Assembly: GCF_008923365.1 (NCBI RefSeq)
Contig: NZ_WBMR01000023.1
Coordinates: forward strand, 1 to 64,000
Direction: 5' to 3'
Source: Actinomadura montaniterrae
Lineage (GTDB): Bacteria > Actinomycetota > Actinomycetes > Streptosporangiales > Streptosporangiaceae
DNA length: 64,000 nt
This document shows, piece after piece, positions 1 to 8,384 of the stretch. The first letter of the stretch is position 1, and every line of letters begins with the position of its first letter. The notes below the pieces were generated by a model. It worked only from the letters and a program-made list of their open reading frames with translations, had not been told where the DNA came from and did not search any database. The translations under genes were made by a program, and so were the position numbers.

Positions 1-71
1 CCGGCCGAAGTCCGTCGATCGGCCGCGGCGCCCGCCGCGCTGAGCGGGCGGATCGCCGCGGTGCGGCGGGG

Positions 72-1154
72 TCAGCCGTAGTACTCGATGAAGGGCACCT
101 TCTTGCCGGTCTGCGTCGCGGTGCCGGCGCTGACGACCGCGGTGGTGCCGGGCCGGGCGTCGGCGTCGGACGCCTGGACGGTGCCGGTGCGGGCGGGCCC
201 GTTGAGGGTCGTCCAGGACGTGCCGTTGTAGTGCATGTACTGGGTCTTGTTACCGGTCGTGATCGGCAGCATGACCACGCCGCCCTTGCCGTCCGCGGAC
301 AGCCCGATGCCGGCCGTGTTCAGCGGCGTGTTGATCGTCTTCCAGGACGTGCCGTCGTAGCGGAGGATCGCGTTGGTGATCTGGGCGTTCTGCCGGACGC
401 GCAGCACGTACACGTTCGTCGGCGAGTTCGCCACGATCCTGTACAGGGTACCCTGGTAGGCGGGGACGCCGAGCGAGCCCGGCACGGCGATCCGCTTCCA
501 CGCCTTGCCGTCGTAGTGCATCACCAGGCCGGTCACGGACGTGCCGGTGGCGGACGTCGTCCCGGCCAGCCAGACGTCGTTCTTCGACTTCACGTCCACG
601 GCGGTGATCGCCGACGAGGCGGGCAGCGGGACCTTCGCGTCCGCCCACGCGGTGCCCGTCCAGCGCAGGACGGCGCTGAGCCCGCCCGCGGTCGCGTCGA
701 CGCCCGCGACGGAGTAGGCGGTGCCGTCCGGCGCGGCGGCGACCTGGCCCGGCAGGCCGACCAGCGGGTAGGCGACCTTGCTCCACTTGGCGCCGTTCCA
801 GTACAGGCCGACGGCGCCGCCGAGGTTGTAGCCGACGATCCACGCCTTGCTCGCGCTCGCGACGGCGACGTCCGTCGGGGTGAACCCGACCGGGCTCGCC
901 TGCGCGACCCACGCCGACCCGTTCCACTTCGCGATCTTCGTCTGGGGGCTGAAGAACGAGCCCGCGGCGCCGACGGCCCAGCCGGCGTTCGCCGCGCCGA
1001 AGTCGACGCGGTCGAGGCTGCCGTCGTAGGCCAGCCCGGCGCCGCCGACATTCCTCCACCCGGCGGCGGCCTGGGCGGGCGCGGCGGCCACGGCGAGCGT
1101 GCCGGCGCCGCAGGCGATGGCCAGGGCCGCGGCGGTCACCGCGTTCCGTCCCAT
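72..1154 (-). CDS. Secreted beta-propeller-like repeat protein
   Basis: 360 aa. The ATG at 1154 is chosen because it opens a good Sec signal peptide (MGRN start, long Ala-rich core, likely AQAAA cleavage near residue 33); the frame runs further upstream but without a signal. The mature part repeats a blade-like pattern about seven times, each with a short Y/W-x-G-x-x-W motif (WNGSAW, YWNGAKW, RWTGTAW, HYDGKAW, RYDGTSW, HYNGTSW). That spacing suggests a seven-bladed propeller, so an extracellular binding or scaffold role is likely. There is no catalytic motif and no sortase or lipobox signal. It stands alone, with a hairpin between it and the upstream gene pair. The fold is inferred from the repeats; the ligand is unknown. 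Confidence 0.75.
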   Translation of the reverse strand: MGRNAVTAAALAIACGAGTLAVAAAPAQAAAGWRNVGGAGLAYDGSLDRVDFGAANAGWAVGAAGSFFSPQTKIAKWNGSAWVAQASPVGFTPTDVAVASASKAWIVGYNLGGAVGLYWNGAKWSKVAYPLVGLPGQVAAAPDGTAYSVAGVDATAGGLSAVLRWTGTAWADAKVPLPASSAITAVDVKSKNDVWLAGTTSATGTSVTGLVMHYDGKAWKRIAVPGSLGVPAYQGTLYRIVANSPTNVYVLRVRQNAQITNAILRYDGTSWKTINTPLNTAGIGLSADGKGGVVMLPITTGNKTQYMHYNGTSWTTLNGPARTGTVQASDADARPGTTAVVSAGTATQTGKKVPFIEYYG

Positions 1155-1300
1155 ATGAGCTCCCAAGATCAGTTCAAGCGCACGCCAAAGAGTACGGGAA
1201 GGCTTACTTCCAAGTAAGACCGACTTTCCGGTCGGCCAGAACAGGCCGCACCGCCTCACGCGCCTCACTGGTCGCGTCACTGGTCGCGGGAACGGCGGAC

Positions 1301-1325
1301 GCCCGGAGCCGGTTCGGCTCCGGGC
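1301..1325 (-). terminator. Hairpin terminator after the enoyl-CoA hydratase gene
   Basis: A perfect 10-bp stem (GCCCGGAGCC / GGCTCCGGGC) with a 5-base loop. It lies about 120 bp downstream of the minus-strand enoyl-CoA hydratase stop and upstream of the secreted protein start, so it can end the SDR-hydratase transcript. There is no clear U-tract, as is common in high-GC actinobacteria. Confidence 0.5.
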
Positions 1326-1353
1326 GCCGGACATGCTCCGGGCGCCGGACATG
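1318..1353. repeat. 18-bp tandem duplication
   Basis: Two identical consecutive copies of CTCCGGGCGCCGGACATG, at 1318-1335 and 1336-1353. The first copy overlaps the right arm of the hairpin at 1301-1325. No function is apparent. Confidence 0.8.
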
Positions 1354-1443
1354 CCGCGGGCGGTGACCGGAGAACGTCCCCCGATCACCGCCCGTGGATC
1401 GCCGCTGGAAGGCGGTCAGGCGTGGACGGTCAGGCTAGGGCGG

Positions 1444-2208
1444 TCACTCGCCCTTCCAGTTGGGCTTGCGCTTCTCGGCGAAGGCCGCCGGGCCCTCCTG
1501 CGCGTCCTTGGAGGTGAAGACGGGCAGCGTGATGTCCTGCTGCTTCTTCCACGCCTCGGCGGACGACCAGTCGGCGGACTCGACGATGACCTTCTTGGTC
1601 GCGGCGAGCGCCAGCGGGGCGTTCTCCGCGACCTTCAGGGCCAGCTCCTTGGCCGCGGCGAGCGCGCCGCCCGGCTCGGCGAGCCGGTTGACGAACCCGA
1701 GCTCGGCCATCCGCTCCGCCGGGTACTTGTCGCCGGTCAGGGCGATCTCCATGGCGATGTGGAACGGGATGCGCTGCGGCAGCCGCAGCAGCCCGCCGCC
1801 CGCGGCGACCAGGCCGCGCTTCGGCTCGGGCAGCCCGAACTGGGCGTCCCGGGAGGCCACGATCATGTCGCAGGACAGCGCGACCTCGCAGCCGCCGGCC
1901 AGCGCGTAGCCCTCCACCGCGGCGATCAGCGGCTTGGCCGCCGGACGCTCGGTGATGCCGGCGAACCCGCGGCCCTCCACGGTCGGGTTGTCGCCCGTGA
2001 GGAAGCCCTTGAGGTCCATGCCGGAGCAGAACGTGCCGCCGGCGCCGGTCAGGACGCCGATGGACAGGTCCTTGCGGGAGTCCAGCTCGTCCAGGGCAGC
2101 CGCGATCCCCTTCGCCACCTCGCCGTTGACCGCGTTGCGGGCCTCCGGCCGGTTGATGGTGATGATGAGGACGGCGCCGTCTTCTTCGGTGAGAACAGCG
2201 TCGGTCAT
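1444..2208 (-). CDS. Enoyl-CoA hydratase/isomerase (crotonase) family protein
   Basis: 254 aa, the usual crotonase length. Oxyanion-hole segments are visible: FCSGMDLKGF near residue 62 and YALAGGCEVALSCD near residue 105, followed by FGLPEPKRGLVAAGG. The family hydrates or isomerises 2-enoyl-CoA thioesters in the cytoplasm. The position usually holding the first catalytic Glu reads as Pro-Glu-Pro-Lys, so hydratase versus isomerase cannot be settled by eye. The gene starts 8 nt after the stop of the upstream SDR gene, so the two should share a transcript. Together they resemble two consecutive beta-oxidation steps (hydration and 3-hydroxyacyl-CoA oxidation) for a fatty acid, a branched-chain acid or a sterol side chain. 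Confidence 0.9.
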   Translation of the reverse strand: MTDAVLTEEDGAVLIITINRPEARNAVNGEVAKGIAAALDELDSRKDLSIGVLTGAGGTFCSGMDLKGFLTGDNPTVEGRGFAGITERPAAKPLIAAVEGYALAGGCEVALSCDMIVASRDAQFGLPEPKRGLVAAGGGLLRLPQRIPFHIAMEIALTGDKYPAERMAELGFVNRLAEPGGALAAAKELALKVAENAPLALAATKKVIVESADWSSAEAWKKQQDITLPVFTSKDAQEGPAAFAEKRKPNWKGE

Positions 2209-2216
2209 TCAGTGCC

Positions 2217-2990
2217 TCACTTCGGCTGGAAGCGGATGCCACCGTCGAAACGGATGGTCTCGCCGTTCATGTAGTCGTTCTCGATGAGGGACTTGACGAG
2301 GTGCGCGAACTCCGACGCCTTGCCCATCCGCTTCGGGAACGGCACCGGCGCGGCCAGCTTGGCCTTGAACGCGTCGGCGGCCTCGCCCTCGCCGTAGATC
2401 GGGGTGTCGATGATGCCGGGGCAGATGGTGTTGACCCGGACGCCGATCGCGGCGAGGTCGCGGGCGGCCGGCAGCGTCATGCCGATGATGCCGCCCTTGG
2501 AGGCCGAGTAGGCGATCTGCCCGGTCTGGCCCTCGATGCCGGCGATGGACGCGGTGTTGATCACCACGCCGCGGGCGCCGTCGGCGTCGGCGGGCTCGGT
2601 CTTGGAGATCGCCGCGGCGCCGATGCGCATCAGGTTGAAGGTGCCGATCAGGTTGACCCGGATGACGGTCTCGTAGGACGCCAGGTCGTGCGGGGTGCCG
2701 TCGCGGCCGACGGTGCGCGAGGCCCAGCCGATGCCGGCGCTGTTGACGATGACGCGCAGCGGGGCGCCGGTGTCGACGGCGGCCTGGACGGCGGCCTGCA
2801 CCTGCTCCTCGCTGGAGACGTCGGTCTTGACGAAGACGCCGCCGACCTCGTCGGCGACCTTCTTGCCCTTGTCCTCGTTCATGTCGGCGACGACGACCTT
2901 GGCGCCTTCGGCGGCCAGCGCGCGCACGGTGGCCTCACCGAGGCCGCTCGCGCCACCGGATACGACGGCGGAAACTCCGTTCAGGTCCAT
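2217..2990 (-). CDS. SDR, 3-hydroxyacyl-CoA dehydrogenase type (HSD17B10-like)
   Basis: 257 aa. The ATG at 2990 is preferred over a GTG three codons upstream because AAGGTG lies 6 nt before it. Classical SDR features: SGGASGLG nucleotide loop near the N-terminus, an acidic VVADMNEDK segment favouring NAD over NADP, VNSAG, the catalytic YSASK, and CPGIIDTP after it. The [18 protein letters not shown] region and the overall length resemble the type-2 3-hydroxyacyl-CoA dehydrogenase group. It is followed 8 nt later by an enoyl-CoA hydratase gene, which supports an acyl-CoA substrate. Family assignment is firm; substrate is inferred. Confidence 0.85.
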   Translation of the reverse strand: MDLNGVSAVVSGGASGLGEATVRALAAEGAKVVVADMNEDKGKKVADEVGGVFVKTDVSSEEQVQAAVQAAVDTGAPLRVIVNSAGIGWASRTVGRDGTPHDLASYETVIRVNLIGTFNLMRIGAAAISKTEPADADGARGVVINTASIAGIEGQTGQIAYSASKGGIIGMTLPAARDLAAIGVRVNTICPGIIDTPIYGEGEAADAFKAKLAAPVPFPKRMGKASEFAHLVKSLIENDYMNGETIRFDGGIRFQPK

Positions 2991-3154
2991 AAGCAGCACC
3001 TTACGTGAGGGACCGAATGTGGTTCGGGATGATGTTACCCAGACGTCATCCCGGCGTTCTGCTCACACCCCGGCGGATTGCCCGGGCGCGATGTTACCCG
3101 GGAGTCACAATACGGCGGACGTTTGCCCGGGGACGCCCCGGGCACCCGTCCGGC

Positions 3155-4003
3155 ATGACCGAACCTCCGGCACAGAGCCAGTCCTACCCGGGCCGCACGG
3201 GGGACATGACGCCTGAGCCCCGCGACGAGATGCGCGGCTACACCGGCAGCGGTCTCCTCGACGGAAAGCGCGCGCTCGTCACCGGCGGCGACTCCGGGAT
3301 CGGCCGCGCCGTGTCCGTCGCGTTCGCCAAGGAGGGCGCCGACGTCGCCCTCACCTACCTCGAAGAGGACGACGACGCCCGGCACACCAGGTCCCTCGTC
3401 GAGGCCGAAGGACGCCGCTGCTTCACCTTCGGCGGCGACCTCGCCGAGGAGCGGCACTGCCGCGAAGTCGTCGGGCACGCCGTCCGCGACCTCGGCGGAC
3501 TCGACGTCCTCGTCCTGCACCACGGCACCCAGACCCCGGTGAAGGACGTCCGCGAGATCGACGACGCGCAGCTCCAGCGGACGTTCGCCGTCAACGTGTA
3601 CGCCCTGTTCTGGACCGTCCAGGAGGCCCTCGACCACATGGGACCCGGGTCGTCCATCGTCTTCACCGGGTCCATCAACGGGCTGCGCGGCAACAAGACG
3701 CTGATCGACTACGCCGCCAGCAAGGCCGCCGCGATGACCCTCGCCACCTCCCTCGCGCAGAACCTCATGGACCGCGAGATCCGCGTCAACTGCGTCGCCC
3801 CCGGCCCCGTCTGGACGCCGCTGATCCCCGCCACCTTCGACGCCGAGCGCGTCGAGGGCTTCGGCGGCCAGGCCCCGATGGGCCGCCCCGCCGACCCCGA
3901 CGAGATCGCCCCCTCCTACGTCTTCTTCGCCGCGAACCGGCAGTCGTCCTACTACACCGGCCAGACGCTGGTGCCGGCCGGCGGCGAGATCCATCCCGGC
4001 TGA
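3155..4003 (+). CDS. SDR oxidoreductase, YghA/YdaD-like
   Basis: 282 aa from the ATG at 3155. It has the N-terminal extension of the YghA/YdaD (glucose/ribitol dehydrogenase-like, general-stress) subgroup: a hydrophilic leader with MTPEPRDEMRGY, then GSGLLDGKRALVTGGDSGIG. Further SDR motifs: HHGTQ in place of the usual NNAG, FTGSINGLRG with the catalytic Ser, DYAASKAA with Tyr and Lys, and a C-terminal TGQTLVPAGG. The family reduces or oxidises small carbonyls with NAD(P). The topoisomerase gene starts 7 nt after its stop, so they are probably co-transcribed. Subgroup members are often stress-induced in other bacteria; nothing here shows that directly. Confidence 0.85.
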   Translation: MTEPPAQSQSYPGRTGDMTPEPRDEMRGYTGSGLLDGKRALVTGGDSGIGRAVSVAFAKEGADVALTYLEEDDDARHTRSLVEAEGRRCFTFGGDLAEERHCREVVGHAVRDLGGLDVLVLHHGTQTPVKDVREIDDAQLQRTFAVNVYALFWTVQEALDHMGPGSSIVFTGSINGLRGNKTLIDYAASKAAAMTLATSLAQNLMDREIRVNCVAPGPVWTPLIPATFDAERVEGFGGQAPMGRPADPDEIAPSYVFFAANRQSSYYTGQTLVPAGGEIHPG

Positions 4004-4010
4004 GGCGCCC

Positions 4011-5024
4011 ATGGAGCTCCAGCGCAGCGACCCCTCCGAACCCGGTTTCGCGCGGCGCAGGTGCGGCAAGGGCTTCACCTACCTCGGCCTCGACGGACGC
4101 GCCCTGGCCGACGCCGCCGAACGCGAGCGGATCCGCGCCCTCGTCATCCCGCCCGCCTGGCAGGACGTGTGGATCTGCCCGGACGCCGACGGCCACATCC
4201 AGGCGATGGGCACCGACGCCGCCGGACGCCGCCAGTACCTGTACCACGAGGCGTGGCGCGAGCAGCGCGACCGCGAGAAGCACGACCACGTCCTTGACCT
4301 GGCCGCACGCCTCCCCGACGTCCGCGACACGCTCGCCCGGCACCTCGCCGGCCGCGGCTACCGCCGCGACCGCGTGCTGTCCGCTGCCGTCCGGCTCATC
4401 GACCTCGGCTTCTTCCGCATAGGCAGCGAGGAGTACGCCGCGGAGAACGGCACGTTCGGCCTCGCCACCGTCCTGCGCGAGCACGTCACCTGCCGCCGAG
4501 GGCAGGTCACGTTCGAGTACCCGGCGAAGGGCTCGAAGGACCGGTACCAGTCCGTCGCGGAGGAGAACGTCTGCAAGGTCGTCGCCGGCCTGATGCGCCG
4601 CAAGGACGCATCACCCGAACTCCTCGCCTACCGGACCCGCAACGGCTGGCACGACGTCACCGCGTCCGACATCAACGCGTTCATCCGCGAGGTGACCGGC
4701 GGCGACTTCACCGCCAAGGACTTCCGCACCTGGCACGCGACCGTCCTCGCCGCCGTCGGCCTCGCCGTCTCCACCCGCGCCGGCACCGGCGACACCGCCC
4801 GCCACAAGGCCGTCGTCCGCGTCGTCAAGGAGGTCGCCGCCTATCTCGGCAACACCCCGGCCGTGGCCCGCGCCTCCTACATCGACCCGCGCATCATCTC
4901 CCTCTACGAGTCCGGCCGGACGATCGCCCCCGCCCTCACCAAACTCGGCGTGGACGCCTCCCCCGGCGAACTCGCCACCCAGGGCCCCGTCGAACAGGCC
5001 GTCCAATCCCTCCTAAAACCCTGA
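4011..5024 (+). CDS. DNA topoisomerase IB (poxvirus type)
   Basis: 337 aa. The N-terminal clamp contains GKGFTYLGLDG and IPPAWQDVWICPDADGHIQA, typical of bacterial poxvirus-type TopIB. The catalytic domain shows GFFRIGSEEYAAENGTFG, FEYPAKGSKDR, DFRTWHAT with a catalytic Arg, and ASYIDPRI with the nucleophile at about Tyr290. The position of the vaccinia catalytic His is Asn (LGNTPAV, about residue 281), as reported for bacterial members such as the Deinococcus enzyme. It relaxes supercoils through a 3'-phosphotyrosine intermediate without ATP. It follows the SDR gene by 7 nt and probably shares its promoter. Confidence 0.93.
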   Translation: MELQRSDPSEPGFARRRCGKGFTYLGLDGRALADAAERERIRALVIPPAWQDVWICPDADGHIQAMGTDAAGRRQYLYHEAWREQRDREKHDHVLDLAARLPDVRDTLARHLAGRGYRRDRVLSAAVRLIDLGFFRIGSEEYAAENGTFGLATVLREHVTCRRGQVTFEYPAKGSKDRYQSVAEENVCKVVAGLMRRKDASPELLAYRTRNGWHDVTASDINAFIREVTGGDFTAKDFRTWHATVLAAVGLAVSTRAGTGDTARHKAVVRVVKEVAAYLGNTPAVARASYIDPRIISLYESGRTIAPALTKLGVDASPGELATQGPVEQAVQSLLKP

Positions 5025-5215
5025 CCCCACCACCCCGCACACCACCCACGCTCCCCCACCACGCCCGAGGTCAGTCACCAGCCGGACGCGGGCTCCTCAG
5101 CCCGTCCGGCGAGCCGCCACCAGGCGGAAACGCCTCCCCAGCACACCCAGCAGGCAATCACCAGCCGAAGACCACCTCCTCGCGGGACGCCCAGCCAACT
5201 ACCCGCTGCACGTCT

Positions 5216-5363
5216 GGCCAGCTCCGCGCAGGACGTCAAGGGCCAGCTCCGCGCAAGACGTCGGGGGCCAACACCGCGCGGGACGTCGGGGGCCAACACC
5301 GCGCGGGACGCCGGGGCCGGTTCCGCGCGGGACGCCGGGGCCGGTTCCGCACGGAACATTGGG
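5216..5363. repeat. 24-25-bp tandem repeat, six copies
   Basis: Six imperfect consecutive units (start positions 5216, 5241, 5266, 5291, 5315, 5339) built on GGCCnnnnCCGCGCnGGACG. It fills most of the 340-bp space between the convergent topoisomerase and phosphoesterase genes. Minus-strand translation gives a Pro/Ala/Arg repeat with no protein-like start, so I regard it as non-coding. The rest of 5025-5366 shows no gene. Confidence 0.85.
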
Positions 5364-5366
5364 GGC

Positions 5367-6137
5367 TTACCAGGCGGAGACTCGTTCCTCGGTGCGGTCG
5401 GGGCTCGCCGTGTCGGCGGCCGACGGCAGGTCCAGGCAGTACAGGGCGTAGGCGTGCTGGATCACCGGCAGCGCGACGTTCCGCACCCGGACGCCGCCCT
5501 GCGTCATCCCCTTCTCTGTCCCCTTGTGCGCGTGCCCGTGGATCGCCAGGGCCGGCGCCGCCGCGTCGATCGCCTCGCCCATCAGGTAGCTCCCGAGGAA
5601 GGGGTAGATCTCCGGAGGCTCGCCTTCGAGCGTGTCCTCGGCGGGCGAGTAGTGCGTAAGGCTCACCCGCACGTCCGCGTCCAGTTCCAGGAGCGCGGTG
5701 CCGAGCCGGTCGGCGAACGACTTGGTGTGCCGGATGAACGCCTTCATCTCCGGCTCGCCGAAGTCGCTCGCGCACTTCCCCTCGAACCCGCCGCCGAAGC
5801 CCTTGCCGCCGGCGACGCCGAGCCGCGAGCCGTCGCAGTCCACGACCGTCCCGTCCCCCTCCAGCACGGTCACCCCCGCCTCGCGCAGGACGTCCGCGAT
5901 CTCCTCCTCGCTGTCGGAGTGGTAGTCGTGGTTCCCCAGCACCGCGATCACCGGGACCCCGAGGTCCCGCAGCTCGCCCGCCGCGACCCGGCCCTCCTCG
6001 ACCGTCCCGTGCCTGGTCAGGTCGCCCGCGACGAGGAACACGTCCGCCTGCCGGGCCAGCTGCCCGAGCCGTCCCCGGTACACCCCGGCCATGTCGGCCC
6101 CCACGTGCAGGTCCCCGGCCGCCGCCACACGGATCAT
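5367..6137 (-). CDS. Calcineurin-like metallophosphoesterase
   Basis: 256 aa. Metallophosphoesterase motifs are in order: AAAGDLHVG (D-x-H) at the N-terminus, VAGDLTRHG (GD), LGNHDYH (GNHD), SLTHYSP and AIHGHAHKG (GHxH) near the C-terminus. A two-metal phosphodiesterase or phosphatase in the cytoplasm is expected, as there is no signal peptide. Its ATG overlaps the stop of the BON gene by 4 nt (ATGA), so it is translationally coupled as the last gene of a three-gene operon. The substrate cannot be read from sequence. Confidence 0.9.
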   Translation of the reverse strand: MIRVAAAGDLHVGADMAGVYRGRLGQLARQADVFLVAGDLTRHGTVEEGRVAAGELRDLGVPVIAVLGNHDYHSDSEEEIADVLREAGVTVLEGDGTVVDCDGSRLGVAGGKGFGGGFEGKCASDFGEPEMKAFIRHTKSFADRLGTALLELDADVRVSLTHYSPAEDTLEGEPPEIYPFLGSYLMGEAIDAAAPALAIHGHAHKGTEKGMTQGGVRVRNVALPVIQHAYALYCLDLPSAADTASPDRTEERVSAW

Positions 6138-6370
6138 GACAGCCTCTCCTCCCCCTCGGGCTCCGGCACCGCGACGACGTGCACCTCGTTGCAGATCTCG
6201 TGCCCCTCCGCGGCCACCCGGGCGGCCTCCTCGACCTCGCGGCGCTGCTCCTCGCTGGCGACCTCACCGCGCAGATGGACGACGTCCCCCCGCACGTCCA
6301 CGCGAATGCCGAGCTCGTGCGCGCGCGCCGCGAGCGTCTCCTGGATGTGCGCCGGCAGGTACTCGGTCAC
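6134..6370 (-). CDS. Small BON-domain protein
   Basis: 78 aa from the GTG at 6370, with AAAGGGG 6-7 nt upstream; the frame is open further upstream, but only as a shadow of the neighbouring gene. It is one BON domain: two short helix-strand elements with DVRGDVVHLRGEV, EEQRREVEEAAR and ICNEVHVV. BON domains bind phospholipid or polysaccharide surfaces; no signal peptide is seen here. GTGA overlaps the stop of the nucleotidyltransferase and ATGA couples it to the phosphoesterase. The role in this trio is unknown. Confidence 0.8.
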   Translation of the reverse strand: MTEYLPAHIQETLAARAHELGIRVDVRGDVVHLRGEVASEEQRREVEEAARVAAEGHEICNEVHVVAVPEPEGEERLS

Positions 6371-7008
6371 GGCACGCCCCTTTCGATGACGCCGAGACGG
6401 GACAGCAGGGCGAGGAACGCGTAGGCGTACGGCGACTCCGCCGTCTCCTCGGCCACGTACGGCCAGTCGACCTGCTCCCGCAGGGCCCGGCTGACATGCA
6501 GGAATCCGCTGAAGTCGCACGCGGTCTCGCTGAACGCCATCAACCGCATGATCACCAGGTCGGTCGCGGGCAGCACCGGCATGTACACCGCGCCGACCGC
6601 CATCTCCGTGGCCCGTCCCAGCAGCGCGCCGTCCACGGGACGGCCCGACGGCGTGTGGATGAGGTCGATGAGGTGCTCCCCGTCGCAGACCTTGGCGAGC
6701 CAGTTCTCCGGGCTGTCCAAATGACCCATGCCGGCGCCGGCGAGCGCGGTGAGCGCTTCATCGACGTCCCGCTCCCGCACCACGAAGTCCACGTCGTGCG
6801 TGGACACCGCCGCGCCGTGCGCGTACGCCGCGAACCCGCCCGCCAGCGCGTACTCGACCCCCGCGTCCCGCAGCGCGGCGGCGGCCCGCTTGAGGCTCAG
6901 GAGCAGCCCGTCCCCGGCGCCGCCCGGGCCCGGTGACCCGCTGCCCCGGACCACACCGAGGTTCGGCACGCTCCCCGCGCGCCTCGTCCCGGCCTGCACA
7001 TCCCCCAC
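6367..7008 (-). CDS. Nucleotidyltransferase-fold protein
   Basis: 213 aa, with GTG starts possible at 7008 and 6999. The core has the minimal nucleotidyltransferase pattern: LAGGFAAYAHGAA followed by STHDVDFVVRERD, which provides the D-x-D metal ligands. This resembles the MNT/AbiEii-like families that modify nucleotides, RNA or small molecules. There is no adjacent HEPN gene, so a MNT-HEPN toxin pair is not supported. It is the first gene of a tightly overlapping trio with the BON protein and phosphoesterase; transferase and hydrolase may act on the same substrate, which is inference. Confidence 0.75.
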   Translation of the reverse strand: MGDVQAGTRRAGSVPNLGVVRGSGSPGPGGAGDGLLLSLKRAAAALRDAGVEYALAGGFAAYAHGAAVSTHDVDFVVRERDVDEALTALAGAGMGHLDSPENWLAKVCDGEHLIDLIHTPSGRPVDGALLGRATEMAVGAVYMPVLPATDLVIMRLMAFSETACDFSGFLHVSRALREQVDWPYVAEETAESPYAYAFLALLSRLGVIERGVP

Positions 7009-7360
7009 GCGAACCCCTGTTTCCTAGCGGTCACCGCGCCGGTACCCCAGAAACCCCGCCTCATGCCCCACCCCACCCCTGCCCGGCCGCGCCCTCATCG
7101 CCCCGCGGCCGGGCAAGCTCCCACTCCGGTGAACCAAGCCCAAGCCCAACCACACGACCTCACCCGTCCGCCCCTTCGCTTGCCCCCTTCCTGGTGTCCT
7201 TCCCTGGCGCCCCCGCGCTGGCCCCTTGCTGGCGTCCGCCTGCTGGCGGCCTCTTGTTGGCGGCCCTCGTTAACGCCCCCTCCCTGGCGGCCCGTCGTGG
7301 CGGCCCCTGGCGGCCCCTCCCTGGCGGCCCCTCCCCGGCAGCCCGTCGCGGCCCCTCCCC

Positions 7361-7542
7361 GGCGGCCCGTCGTTGGCGGCCCGTCGTTGGCGGCCCGTCG
7401 TTGGCGGCCCGTCGTTGGCGGCCCGTCGTTGGCGGCCCGTCGTTGGCGGCCCGTCGTTGGCGGCCCGTCGTTGGCGGCCCGTCGTTGGCGGCCCGTCGTT
7501 GGCGGCCCGTCGTTGGCGGCCCGTCGTTGGCGGCCCGTCGTT
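7361..7542. repeat. 14-bp tandem repeat, 13 perfect copies
   Basis: Thirteen exact head-to-tail copies of GGCGGCCCGTCGTT, flanked on both sides (about 7,180-7,660) by degenerate relatives built on TGGCGGCCC. Because 14 is not a multiple of three, all three frames read through and give the same 14-residue peptide repeat, which explains the long open frames here. There are no unique spacers, so it is not CRISPR. It sits in the roughly 930-bp space (7009-7943) between two minus-strand genes. Confidence 0.95.
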
Positions 7543-7706
7543 GGCGGCCCCTGGCGACCCCTCCCTGACGGCCCCCCGCGGGCGCCGCCTTGCGGGCGCC
7601 GCCTCGCCGACGGAGCCTCGCTGGCGGAGCCTGACTCGCCGCCCCCACTCGCGCCCCCTCACTCGCAACGCCTCGCTAGCGGCGCCTCGCTGCCAGCGCC
7701 TCACTG

Positions 7707-7832
7707 CGGTGCCTTGGCTCGGCGCGGTGCCTTGGCTCGGCGCGGTGCCTTGGCTCGGCGCGGTGCCTTGGCTCGGCGCGGTGCCTTGGCTCGGCGCGGT
7801 GCCTTGGCTCGGCGCGGTGCCTTGGCTCGGCG
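7707..7832. repeat. 18-bp tandem repeat, 7 perfect copies
   Basis: Seven exact copies of CGGTGCCTTGGCTCGGCG. It follows the 14-bp array by about 165 bp, and the sequence between the two is itself made of degraded GGCGCCTCGC-like units. No gene is supported anywhere in 7009-7943. Confidence 0.95.
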
Positions 7833-7943
7833 CGGCTCTCGGCAGCGCGAGGGGGTGGCACCGCGAGCGTTGGCGTGGTGGCGGGTGGGCTTGGTGGGAG
7901 TGGTGGGGCGTGGCCCAGGGGCCGTGGGCGGGGGGTTGGCGGG

Positions 7944-8339
7944 TCAGCAGTCGACTAGGTCTGGGGACTGGTTCAGGAGTTGGGCGCGGGGTGAGACGAA
8001 GCGTTCGTAGCGGGCGGCGGCGCCGTCGGTGGTCAGGTCGAACGCGGCGACGCGGTGGCAGTTCTGGAACGCCAGGCGGACGCCGAAGTGGCGTTCCAGG
8101 GCGCCGCGCATCGCGTCGCTGGCGAGGACGCGTAGCAGCTGGCCGCGTGCCCGCTCGTCCGGCGGCGGGGTCCGGTTGTCGGCGAATCCGGCGCCGCCGT
8201 CCCGCATCCGGGCGACGACGCCGCTGATGACCTCCCATGCGTAGGGCAGCGAGTCGCGGACGCAGGCGACGAACGAGGCGTCGTCCACCTCGCCCCGCAT
8301 CGCCTTCTCCAGCAGCCGGTCGTCGACGGTCAAGGACAT
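7944..8339 (-). CDS. SCO5389-family protein
   Basis: 131 aa. It matches the conserved actinobacterial SCO5389 family as I recall it: CVRDSLPYAWEVIS near residue 26, FADNRTPPPDERARGQLLR near residue 52, ALERHFGVRLAFQNCHRVAAF near residue 80, and a C-terminal QLLNQSPDLVDC. The family has no assigned function; the conserved Cys and His residues could bind metal, which is speculation. A perfect 13-bp AT-rich palindrome resembling Fur/Zur boxes lies about 50 bp upstream of the start, so expression may respond to zinc or iron. The gene is monocistronic, with repeat arrays downstream. Confidence 0.85.
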   Translation of the reverse strand: MSLTVDDRLLEKAMRGEVDDASFVACVRDSLPYAWEVISGVVARMRDGGAGFADNRTPPPDERARGQLLRVLASDAMRGALERHFGVRLAFQNCHRVAAFDLTTDGAAARYERFVSPRAQLLNQSPDLVDC

Positions 8340-8384
8340 GGCCGTGCTCCCTTCCTCCGTTGTGCGGACGGATTCAGGGTGCCA

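Noticed and set aside
7361-7832. Possible CRISPR array
   Set aside because: Units are head to tail with no spacers, too short, and no cas genes are present.
7063-8238. Long open frames over the tandem repeats on both strands, encoding Arg/Pro/Trp or Ala/Asn/Asp repeat peptides
   Set aside because: A 14-bp unit keeps every frame free of stops; there is no ribosome site, no plausible N-terminus, and frames on both strands are equally open.
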